Below, one piece after another: positions 1 through 9,998 of a stretch of DNA of 46,683 nucleotides. The DNA is from Gemmatimonadota bacterium (lineage in GTDB: Bacteria > Gemmatimonadota > Gemmatimonadetes > Gemmatimonadales > Gemmatimonadaceae). The notes under the pieces are model-generated. The model did not search any database. It saw only the letters and a list, made by a program, of their open reading frames with translations, and had not been told where the DNA came from. The first letter of the stretch is position 1. Each line of letters opens with the position of its first letter. A program made the position numbers and the translations under genes. The stretch spans positions 6,279-52,961 of the forward strand of contig QHVE01000015.1 in NCBI GenBank assembly GCA_003223455.1, written 5' to 3'.

Positions 1-1659
1 CTTCGGGTAGCTGATGCCGAAGTCACCCTCGTCGGTCTGGCCGACGACCAGGTCCGCCGAGGGCGCCTTGCCGACGATCACCTCGGGCACGCCGAGGTGG
101 CGCGCCAGCGCCCACACCTGGGTCTTGAACAGATCGCCGAGCGGATTGATCGGCGGTGAATCGTCGGCGTGCCAGGTGAAGTAGCCGAACAGTCGCTCGG
201 TCTTGTTCCCGGTGCCCAAGGGAATGGCGCGGTACTTGGCCGAGAGATCGAACAGCGTGATCATGCGCATGCGAGCCATCACGTTGCCGCGTCGCGCCGG
301 ATCGGCGTCGGATTCGTGCTGGAGGTAGCCGTCGACGGCCGCACTGATGTCAACCGTGCATCCCTGGATGCCGAGCGCGTCGATCACGAGCTGGCCGTGC
401 TCGAGGCTCTCCGGGCTCGACGTCCGGTACGGCATGCGCACCCCGACGACGTTTTCGGCACCGAAGGCACGCGCGGCGAGGAACGTCGTCACCGCCGAGT
501 CGACGCCGCCCGAGACACCCACGACTGCCTTGGTGAAGCCACGCCGGTGCATCTCGTCACGCAGGAAATGCACGAGCCATCCCTCGACCATCGCGGCGTC
601 GAGCTCGAGGGGCGGTGGGCCGGACGGCGGGCCGGCGCGCACGACGCAGACGCGCCCCTTCGACGTCGGCCCCGACACGGAGCCCGCGCGACGAGCGGGC
701 TTGCGTTCCGGCGATGTGGCATCCATGGACTCCGTCAGCGCGTCCATGCCGTCATAGCTGAGGAGATGCGGTGTTCCCGCGTCGACTCGGGCGAGCGAGT
801 CGCGCAGGTGGGGCATCATCGTTTCGAGGTCGGCGATGAGCGGCATGTCGGCCCGCGCACGCGTGACGTCGGCGAGATCGATCGTTGCCGAGACGATCGC
901 CTCGTCCCAGAGCGGCCCCCGCGCACGCACCTCCCCCTTCGGGCCAGCGATCAACGCGCATCCGGGGAACTGCTTTCCCGCTTCGCTGCCGACGAGGTTC
1001 GCGAGCGCGACGTAGAGCCCATGCTCGTCGGCCATGTCGCGCGTCAGCCGCTCCCAGCGTGACACGCTCGCGGGTCCCGGCACCTCGTCGGTCTTGGGCC
1101 AGGCACCGCGCGCCGGCGGCGCGGAGGGCACGATGATGAGCTGCGCGCCGTCGAGCGCGGCGATCGTACCGCTCAGCGAATGCCATGCGTCCTCACAGAC
1201 GAGGATCGCCGCGCGTCCCCACGCTGTGTCGAACGCCCGAAAGTCGCGGCCCCGTTCGACGAAGCGCTCTTCGTCGAACAGCCCGTACGTGGGCAGGAAC
1301 ACCTTGCGGTGGACGTGCCGCACGAGCGGCATCGTCTCTCCGAGCGAGACATAGAGCGCGCTGTTGTACAGCTTGTTCCGCCACACCTCGTAGAAGCCGA
1401 CACACACGTCGACCGGCGGCCCGTCGCCGTGGGTGCGATGCAGGTCGGCGGCGAGGCGGCCCGCAGTCACGGCGAGCTCGCGCACTCCGCCTTCGAGGAA
1501 GTACCCGCTCAGCGCCGCCTCGGGAAAGCACACGAGCTGCGGTCGAGGCTCGAGCGAGACCGCCTGTGCCAGCAGCTCGCCGATGCGCGCGAGGTTGGCC
1601 GCGTAGTCTCCCTTCCGCGGCTGGAACTGAGCGAGGGCGAGCGTGACGAAGGGCGCCAT
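1..1659 (-). CDS. nadE: Glutamine-dependent NAD(+) synthetase, C-terminus cut by window edge
   Basis: Catalyses the last step of NAD synthesis, amidating deamido-NAD with ammonia released from glutamine; cytoplasmic. The 553 visible codons hold two domains. Residues 1 to about 270 are a nitrilase-type glutaminase with the Glu-Lys-Cys triad: E47 in FPEAALSG, K119 in HRKVFLPTY and C155 in LVCEDAWH. The synthetase domain starts near residue 360 and carries the PP-loop SGGVDSA at about 383. The segment FGYFTWHADDSPPINPLGD near the cut is the usual NadE region just before the C-terminus, so little is missing. The ATG at 1659 starts MAPFVTLALAQFQP, a normal nitrilase N-terminus. It is divergent from the downstream penicillin-binding protein, with 188 bases between them. 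Identity is very secure; the true C-terminus is not visible. Confidence 0.95.
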   Translation of the reverse strand, partial: MAPFVTLALAQFQPRKGDYAANLARIGELLAQAVSLEPRPQLVCFPEAALSGYFLEGGVRELAVTAGRLAADLHRTHGDGPPVDVCVGFYEVWRNKLYNSALYVSLGETMPLVRHVHRKVFLPTYGLFDEERFVERGRDFRAFDTAWGRAAILVCEDAWHSLSGTIAALDGAQLIIVPSAPPARGAWPKTDEVPGPASVSRWERLTRDMADEHGLYVALANLVGSEAGKQFPGCALIAGPKGEVRARGPLWDEAIVSATIDLADVTRARADMPLIADLETMMPHLRDSLARVDAGTPHLLSYDGMDALTESMDATSPERKPARRAGSVSGPTSKGRVCVVRAGPPSGPPPLELDAAMVEGWLVHFLRDEMHRRGFTKAVVGVSGGVDSAVTTFLAARAFGAENVVGVRMPYRTSSPESLEHGQLVIDALGIQGCTVDISAAVDGYLQHESDADPARRGNVMARMRMITLFDLSAKYRAIPLGTGNKTERLFGYFTWHADDSPPINPLGDLFKTQVWALARHLGVPEVIVGKAPSADLVVGQTDEGDFGISYPK

Positions 1660-1847
1660 AGGATAGAAGGTCACCGGCGAGCGGGTTCGGGGCAACAGGT
1701 CACCGATAGGAGCAAGTCATCGGCGGGGAGTGGGTAGCGGGGGTGACGGCGTCGTGCGTGAGCAGTCACTCCCCACGCCCAGTCCCCACCGCGCCTCTGT
1801 GACCCACGTCGCTCGATTCCCTCAGCGTCTCGGATAGACTTCGCCGC

Positions 1848-3881
1848 ATGTTTGCTCGCACCTGCATCGTGCTCTCGATCGTGCTCGGCGCGCCGCTCGG
1901 CGCGCAGACGTCCGCCGCGGCGCAAAAGTCCACGGGATCCGCGTGGCAGATCGTCCCCCAGCCACAGTCATCGCTCGTCTACGCGCGCGACGGGTCGCTC
2001 CTCGGCGAAATCGGTCGCGAGTCCCGCACGACCGTCTCGATCCGCACGCTGCCGAAGTACGTCGGCCAGGCGTTCGTCGCCGTGGAGGACCAGCGCTTCT
2101 ACCAGCACGACGGCGTCGACCTGATCGGCGTCGCCGGCGCGATCAAGGGCAAGATCCTCGAGGGGATCACCGGCGATCACCGCGGCGGCGCGAGCACGAT
2201 CACGCAGCAACTCGTCGGGAACATGCATCCCGATCAGATCGATCGGCGCGACCTGAGCCTCGCGCGGAAGATTCGCGAGCAGCAGGCGGCGCGCGAGATG
2301 GAGCGTCATTACACGAAGGAGCAGATTCTCGAAGCGTACATCAATCAGATCAACTATGGCCACGGGTGGTACGGCATCGAATCCGCCGCGCGCCACTATT
2401 TCGGGAAGTCCGCGTCGCGGCTCTCCCTCGCCGAGGCGGCGACGCTGGCGGCCCTCCCCAAGACGCCGGTCGGCTATGACCCGACGCGCTTTCCCGACAG
2501 GGCGAAGGCGCGACGCGATCTGATCCTCGGTCTGATGGCCCAGCAGGGATTCATCTCGTCGCAGCTCGCCGAGCGCACGAAGCGGGAGCCCGTGTCGACG
2601 GTGAAGGACGGCGGGACGTCGGCGCCTGCGCAGTACTTCGTGGATGCGGCGCGGCAGACGGCGGAACGCCTCGGGCTCGACGTGGCGACAGGAGGGTTCC
2701 GTGTGTACACGACGCTCGATCCGGTGCTGCAGCGCGCCGCCGTCGACGCGCTCGTGGACGGGACGGCAGAGGTCGAGCAGCGCAAAGGCTACAGGCATCC
2801 GACCTTCGCGGCGGCGAAGGACAAGCGGGATGCGCTGGAAGGCGCGATCGTGGCGATCGATCCGCAGACGGGAGACGTCCGCGCGCTCGTCGGGGGACGC
2901 AACTACGCCCTGGCGCCGTTCAATCGCGCCACGCTCTCGATGCGGCAGCCTGGCTCGTCGTTCAAACCGTTCGTCTACGCGAAGGCGCTGGAGGACAGCC
3001 TGAGCGCGGCGACGATCGTGCCCGATACCGCGCTGGCGATCCGGCTCGACCGCGGCCGTGTGTACAGCCCCGACAACTCCGACGGCAGATTCCTCGGTCC
3101 GATCACGATGCGCGAGGCGCTGATCCATTCGCGCAATCCGGTCGCAGTGCAGCTCGCCCTGCGCGTCGGACTGGATTCCGTTGCGGCGATCGCTCACCGG
3201 AGCGGTATCGAGTCGCCGATCGCGGAAGTGCCGGCGAGCGCGCTCGGCGCGTCCGTCGTGCGGCCGATCGATTACGTCGCCGCCTATACGGTGTGGGCGA
3301 ACCTCGGCAGCACCGTCGAGCCGCGACTCGTCACGCGCATCGAGGACGCGGCGGGGAAGGTGGTGCTGCAGCGGGCGCCATCGGTACCGCAGTCGGTGAT
3401 CGATCCCCGCATCGCGTTCATCGTGCGCGACATGATGCGAGACGCCGCCGAGCGCGGCACGGGCGCGCCGGCGCGCCGTGCGGTGCCGGCGAACGTCCCG
3501 ATCGCCGGCAAGACGGGCACGACGAACGACAACGTCGACGTGTGGTTCATGGGGATGACGCCGGATCTGGTCGCGGGCGTGTGGCTCGGCTTCGACCGCC
3601 CGACGACGATCGCACCCGGCGTGGCGGGCGGATCGCTCGCGGCACCCATCTGGGGCGCGATGATGGCGAAGTACTACACGAACCGGCCGGTACCGTCGGC
3701 GGCGTGGACGCCGCCGCTCGGCCTCGTGACGGCGGAGCTCGATCGGGCGACCGGCCTTCTGGCCGACGCGGCGACGTCCGCGGACCGACGCTACACCGAG
3801 TATTTCCTCCCTGGCACCGAGCCAGAGCCACTGCGCAGCGTGCCGTGGAAGCTCGCCGTTTTCGGGGCGATGACGCCCTGA
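1848..3881 (+). CDS. Class A penicillin-binding protein (bifunctional transglycosylase/transpeptidase)
   Basis: Polymerises lipid II into glycan strands and cross-links the peptides on the outer face of the inner membrane. The 677-residue protein has a short hydrophobic N-terminus (residues 1-20) that ends in GAQ and could be a signal anchor or a cleaved signal. The GT51 domain follows, with E80 in VEDQRFYQH, then GGASTITQQLVGN and an AYINQINYGHGWYGIESAA block. The transpeptidase has S370-x-x-K373 (SSFK), an SRN motif (SxN) in IHSRNPVAVQ, and K555-T-G (KTGTTND). At 677 residues it is slightly short for PBP1a and lacks a long cytoplasmic head. The ATG at 1848 fits the signal sequence. It stands alone between divergent nadE and a convergent small gene. 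Assignment to PBP1A rather than PBP1B or PBP1C is only likely. Confidence 0.93.
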   Translation: MFARTCIVLSIVLGAPLGAQTSAAAQKSTGSAWQIVPQPQSSLVYARDGSLLGEIGRESRTTVSIRTLPKYVGQAFVAVEDQRFYQHDGVDLIGVAGAIKGKILEGITGDHRGGASTITQQLVGNMHPDQIDRRDLSLARKIREQQAAREMERHYTKEQILEAYINQINYGHGWYGIESAARHYFGKSASRLSLAEAATLAALPKTPVGYDPTRFPDRAKARRDLILGLMAQQGFISSQLAERTKREPVSTVKDGGTSAPAQYFVDAARQTAERLGLDVATGGFRVYTTLDPVLQRAAVDALVDGTAEVEQRKGYRHPTFAAAKDKRDALEGAIVAIDPQTGDVRALVGGRNYALAPFNRATLSMRQPGSSFKPFVYAKALEDSLSAATIVPDTALAIRLDRGRVYSPDNSDGRFLGPITMREALIHSRNPVAVQLALRVGLDSVAAIAHRSGIESPIAEVPASALGASVVRPIDYVAAYTVWANLGSTVEPRLVTRIEDAAGKVVLQRAPSVPQSVIDPRIAFIVRDMMRDAAERGTGAPARRAVPANVPIAGKTGTTNDNVDVWFMGMTPDLVAGVWLGFDRPTTIAPGVAGGSLAAPIWGAMMAKYYTNRPVPSAAWTPPLGLVTAELDRATGLLADAATSADRRYTEYFLPGTEPEPLRSVPWKLAVFGAMTP

Positions 3882-3889
3882 GAACAGTA

Positions 3890-4054
3890 AGTTGGTGAGT
3901 TAGTTGGTTGGTGAGTTGGTCGGTTGATTGGTGAGTTGACGGCCCTGACCACGAACCAGCGTGGAGACCTCTCAGTGGGGCTTCCATGCAGGTTGCAGCC
4001 AGGGCCGTTCGTTAGCTGGTTCACCCACTAGCTCACCAACCGACCAACTCACTG
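3890..4054. repeat. GTTGGTGAG-type low-complexity inverted repeat between convergent genes
   Basis: The left arm (about 3890-3939) is built of degenerate 8-base units around GTTGGTGA and GTTGATTG. The right arm (about 4011-4054) holds the same units in reverse complement. A perfect 16-base inverted match links 3911-3926 with 4037-4052, leaving about 110 bases between. It lies between the 3' end of the penicillin-binding protein and the end of the convergent small membrane gene, overlapping the last codons of the latter. It could work as a bidirectional transcription barrier or be an interspersed repeat; a related tract occurs at 34951-34995. Confidence 0.7.
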
Positions 4055-4402
4055 CTTCCTCTCCCAGTCCGTCAGCGCGGCCACGACGATCGTCAGCGCG
4101 GTGAGCCCGAAGCACAGGTTGCGCGCTGCGCGATGCTCGGCGAAGCCCAGTGCCCAGGGAAGCGCGGGGAGCACCGCCGCGATGGCCAGCTCCGCGGCGC
4201 CATGCGCCTTGAACGGGGCGATGCGCTTCACGCTGAGCGGATAATCCGTCACCGCGGAGAGGCTGGTGTAGCCCATGGCGAGCGAGTCGAACAGCACGCG
4301 CGCCCGCTTGGGGAAGCGCATCGCGCGCGGCGTGATGGCGACAGCGGTCGACGTGGCGTAGTCGAGCACGCCGTGAATACGCGGGGAAATCGGTCTGTGC
4401 AT
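4049..4402 (-). CDS. Small integral membrane protein of unknown function
   Basis: A 117-residue protein that I do not recognise beyond a general resemblance to small SPW/DoxX-like four-helix membrane proteins. It begins MHRPISPRIHGVLDYATST. Hydrophobic stretches lie near residues 14-28, 37-52, 66-84 and 95-112, so four short membrane segments are plausible. The motifs HGVLDY near the N-terminus and VTDYPLS in the middle look like conserved loop motifs. The reading frame stays open upstream to 4519, but that extension runs through the hairpin at 4501-4537 and looks non-coding, so the ATG at 4402 was chosen. It is downstream of, and in the same direction as, the cold-shock gene, with a strong hairpin between them, so it is probably transcribed separately. 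Confidence 0.65.
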   Translation of the reverse strand: MHRPISPRIHGVLDYATSTAVAITPRAMRFPKRARVLFDSLAMGYTSLSAVTDYPLSVKRIAPFKAHGAAELAIAAVLPALPWALGFAEHRAARNLCFGLTALTIVVAALTDWERKQ

Positions 4403-4500
4403 GGAAGGCTCCACGAGAGGCATCGGACCGTGCACTTCGAAAAAGCCGTTCCCGTGCAACGCCGGTGGGTGGTGGGTTCTCACAACCGCCCATTCCCAAC

Positions 4501-4537
4501 GCAAACGCCCCGATCGCAATGCGATCGGGGCGTTTGC
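4501..4537 (-). terminator. Perfect 18-bp hairpin downstream of cold-shock gene
   Basis: Positions 4501-4518 and 4520-4537 are exact reverse complements with a single unpaired base between. In practice this gives a stem of about 16 bp with a tight loop. It lies 57 bases past the cold-shock stop codon on that gene's strand. No strong U-run follows on the minus strand, so this is either a weak intrinsic terminator or a stabilising 3' hairpin. Confidence 0.65.
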
Positions 4538-4594
4538 CTTGCCGTGTTGGACGAGTTCAGAGCGTCATCGCGTCCGGACCGTCCGACTCGCCGT

Positions 4595-4807
4595 TTAGCG
4601 GCCGAGCTTGACGACGTTCTCCGCAGCCGGGCCCTTCGCGCCCTGAACCACGTCGAACTCCACGGACTCACCCTCGGCGAGGGTCTTGAATCCGTGGCCC
4701 TGAATGGCGGAATGATGCACGAAGCAATCCTTTTCGCCGTTCGCGGGGGTGATGAAGCCGAAGCCCTTGGTGTCGTTGAACCACTTCACGGTGCCGGTCG
4801 TACGCAT
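4595..4807 (-). CDS. Cold-shock protein (CspA family)
   Basis: A 70-residue single cold-shock domain that binds single-stranded RNA or DNA and melts RNA structure. It begins [19 protein letters not shown]: the RNP1-type motif KGFGFI is intact and RNP2 reads CFVHHSAI, with Cys in the first place. Length and layout are standard for the family. An upstream in-frame ATG at 4822 exists, but GAGGAG lies about 8 bases before the ATG at 4807, which makes 4807 the better start. The gene has its own leader of roughly 140 bases after the lon terminator and is followed by a perfect hairpin. The leader may hold temperature-responsive structure, as in other csp genes, but none is demonstrated. Confidence 0.93.
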   Translation of the reverse strand: MRTTGTVKWFNDTKGFGFITPANGEKDCFVHHSAIQGHGFKTLAEGESVEFDVVQGAKGPAAENVVKLGR

Positions 4808-4948
4808 AGCTGAACTCCTCATGATGTTCGTGGGCGGCCAGGCTCTCGCGCTGGTCGCTCACATGTCGGCATGAATGGCGCCCTCACGCGGGGGCTGCCC
4901 TGCGTGAACGGCACTGTGCCGCGTACGCAGCGACGCGGGGCAAAAACG

Positions 4949-4973
4949 AAAAAAGGCCCGCGCAATGCAGGCC
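4949..4973 (-). terminator. Intrinsic terminator of lon
   Basis: On the minus strand a 7-bp stem (4967-4973 pairing with 4955-4961, loop 4962-4966) is followed directly by six T residues (4954-4949), then a mixed T-rich stretch. It lies 100 bases after the lon stop codon and upstream of the cold-shock gene, so it separates the two transcription units. Confidence 0.85.
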
Positions 4974-5074
4974 CCTATCCGTCGGAACTACCCCGAGCAG
5001 AAGCACGGGGTGCGTCGCTGAGACGAACAGTAATGCCATCGTCCCACTTGCGATAGCCCCCGTGCCTGGGGTCC

Positions 5075-7669
<2,595 letters not shown>

Positions 7670-7874
7670 GACGAAACCTGACGGTAAGAGGGCGGTCCAC
7701 CTTCGACGGCCGAAGCTGCCATCGACGGGGGACCGGGACAGCCTCAGGTCGCACACTCCATTCCATCCTACTCGCGACAGCACGGCAGGCTCTGACACCA
7801 TTTGCGGTCATCGTGACGTAGGGTCCCTGCCGCCGTGGCGGTCGTCCTTTCCCACGTCGTTGTGCGGTGCTACT

Positions 7875-9995
7875 ATGTCCGCTTCGTGCCTCACTTTGCC
7901 CCCTCATCGAGTGCCTGACCCGCTCGCCTCTGCCGCGGATGATGAACTGCGCGCCCATGTCGAACGCGCGCTGGCGGCCCACTACGAACTCGACTGCGAG
8001 ATCGGGCGGGGCGGCATGGGGATCGTCTATCGCGCGAAGGATCGGAGGCTGAAGCGGCAGGTCGCGATCAAGCTGCTCCCGCCTGAGCTGGCGTTCCGGA
8101 GTGAGATCAAGTCGCGCTTTCTGCGCGAGGCGGAGACGGCCGCGCAGCTCTCGCACCCCAATATCGTCCCGATCTACACGGTCGACGAGCAGGAAGGGCT
8201 GGTCTTCTTCGTCATGGCGTACATCAGCGGCGACAACCTCGCCAAGCGCCTGCACGAGCGGGGAGTGCTCACGGTCGACGAGACGCGCCGGGTGCTGCGC
8301 GAGGTCGCGGACGCCCTCGCCTACGCCCACGACCGTGGAGTGGTGCACCGCGACATCAAGCCCGACAACATCCTGCTCGAGCAGGCGTCCGGGCGGCCGC
8401 TCGTCACGGACTTCGGTATCGCGCGCGCGATGGACAGCGAGGGGGACAGCCGGCTCACCGCCACGGGGATGGCGATCGGAACGCCGGCGTACATGTCGCC
8501 CGAGCAGGCGGCCGGCGAGCGCGAGATCGACGGGCGCAGCGACCTGTACTCACTCGGCATCCTCGGCTATCAGATGCTCACCGGCGAGCCGCCCTTCGTC
8601 GCGTCGAGCACGCCGGCGATGCTCGTGAAGCACATCTCCGAGCGCCCGATACCGGTGGAGCAGCGTCGCACCGACGTGCCGCAGGATCTCGCGCGCTCGG
8701 TGATGATGCTGCTCGAGAAGGAGCCCGCGAACCGTTTCCCCACGGCGTCGGCGCTCGTGGCCGCGCTCGACTCGCGCGAGGCGCCGGCGAGCCGCGCGTC
8801 GAGCTCCGCCACGGCGCGGTCCGGCACGGGAGCGACGCAACGAGGCGACGACCGCGGGGCGGAGTACGGTCGCCGGCAGGAGCAGGACAGCGCCGGCCGC
8901 CCCTCCGGATTCGTCTCGCGTCCGTCGGGGCAGGGCGCATCGTACGATTCCGGCTACCCCAGCCCGAACGCTCTCTATGCGCCCACGGGGCGTCAGCCGA
9001 GCGACATGCTGCGGGGGCTCGAGGGCGGTCCAACCGTCGACGAGATGCGCCGGTGGGAGAATCCGCACGTCGTCGCATTCCGCCGGAAGGTCGCACCGTA
9101 TCTGTTCGTCAACGGCGTGGTCCTGCTCTTCTCGGTTTTCGGGCACAGTGGATTTTTCCCGATCACCGTGCTCTGGAGCATCATCATCGCGTTCCAGTAC
9201 GCGAAGCTCTGGAGCGAGGGCTACGACTGGCGTGACGTGTTCCGTCAGCCGCGCGATCGCGAGCTGATGGAGGTGTTCGAGGAGTGCTTCGAGTACGTGC
9301 GCGCGATGTTCAACCCGGTGTCGCGCGCGCGCCTGCGCGAGCAACGCGCCGAGCGCCGAGCGCTCGCCCGCTCGGGGAGGCCTGCGCTGCCCTCGGGGAT
9401 GGACGCGTCTCCGCCGGCGAGCTACGCGGCTGCCGCGCTCGGCGGCCCGAGCGGAGACCGCGCGCGCCAGGCGATCGCCGATCGCGACGAGGTGATCCGC
9501 CGGCTGAACGCGCTTCCGAAGGCGGAGCGTGAGCGGTTCGGCGACGTGGCGCGGTCGGCGTCCGCGCTGGCCGATCGAGTGGGCGCCTTCGCGCTCTCGC
9601 TCGAGGAGCTCTCGCGGCACGACGTCGCGGGCTCGCGCGAGGTGCTGGAGCGCGAGATCGAGACGCTCGAGAACGCCGCCAATCCGCTCGAGCGAGGAAG
9701 TGAGGACCGGGTGCGCCGGCTGGCGTACCTCAAGCGGCAACGGCGCGCGCTGGTGGACGCAGAGAAGAAGCGCAAGGCCGTGGCCGAGAAGCTGGAGACG
9801 TGCGCCGTCGCGCTGCAGAACATGCGCTACGACATGATGCGGCTGAGCGCGAGCCCGCAGATGCACCAGCACATCACGTCGCTGGCGAACAAGGCGCTGA
9901 GTCTCGCGGAAAACGTCGACGAGGCGGTGTACGTCGCCGACGAGATGGGACGGGTGGGCGGTGCGCGTACCTCGGGCGCGCGTCGCGCCACGTAG
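7875..9995 (+). CDS. Hanks-type Ser/Thr protein kinase with 2TM and coiled-coil C-terminus (copy 1)
   Basis: A 706-residue kinase. The catalytic domain spans about 38-300: glycine loop GRGGMGIVY at 44-52, VAIK with K66, HRDIKPDN with H158 and D160, DFG at 179, and MSPEQ as the APE equivalent. A low-complexity linker rich in Ser, Arg and Gly follows. Next comes a pair of hydrophobic segments (about 406-445, FVNGVVLLFSVFG and ITVLWSIIIAF) and a charged helical region (about 540-660) that looks like a coiled coil. The topology would place the kinase inside the cell and leave almost no periplasmic loop. The start ATG at 7875 has no clear ribosome site; a GTG at 7911 is an alternative. The next kinase begins 3 bases after the stop, so both are co-transcribed. 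Confidence 0.9.
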   Translation: MSASCLTLPPHRVPDPLASAADDELRAHVERALAAHYELDCEIGRGGMGIVYRAKDRRLKRQVAIKLLPPELAFRSEIKSRFLREAETAAQLSHPNIVPIYTVDEQEGLVFFVMAYISGDNLAKRLHERGVLTVDETRRVLREVADALAYAHDRGVVHRDIKPDNILLEQASGRPLVTDFGIARAMDSEGDSRLTATGMAIGTPAYMSPEQAAGEREIDGRSDLYSLGILGYQMLTGEPPFVASSTPAMLVKHISERPIPVEQRRTDVPQDLARSVMMLLEKEPANRFPTASALVAALDSREAPASRASSSATARSGTGATQRGDDRGAEYGRRQEQDSAGRPSGFVSRPSGQGASYDSGYPSPNALYAPTGRQPSDMLRGLEGGPTVDEMRRWENPHVVAFRRKVAPYLFVNGVVLLFSVFGHSGFFPITVLWSIIIAFQYAKLWSEGYDWRDVFRQPRDRELMEVFEECFEYVRAMFNPVSRARLREQRAERRALARSGRPALPSGMDASPPASYAAAALGGPSGDRARQAIADRDEVIRRLNALPKAERERFGDVARSASALADRVGAFALSLEELSRHDVAGSREVLEREIETLENAANPLERGSEDRVRRLAYLKRQRRALVDAEKKRKAVAEKLETCAVALQNMRYDMMRLSASPQMHQHITSLANKALSLAENVDEAVYVADEMGRVGGARTSGARRAT

Positions 9996-9998
9996 CGG

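Noticed and set aside
1739-1774. Imperfect hairpin (left arm 1739-1747, right arm 1765-1774) in the gap between nadE and the penicillin-binding protein.
   Set aside because: The stem has a bulge and an 17-base loop, no T-run follows, and the genes are divergent, so no role can be supported.
4975-5060. Minus-strand segment containing AGTGGGACG, which recalls part of a c-di-GMP-I riboswitch.
   Set aside because: The rest of the riboswitch consensus is missing and the segment lies downstream of lon, before its terminator, not in a leader.
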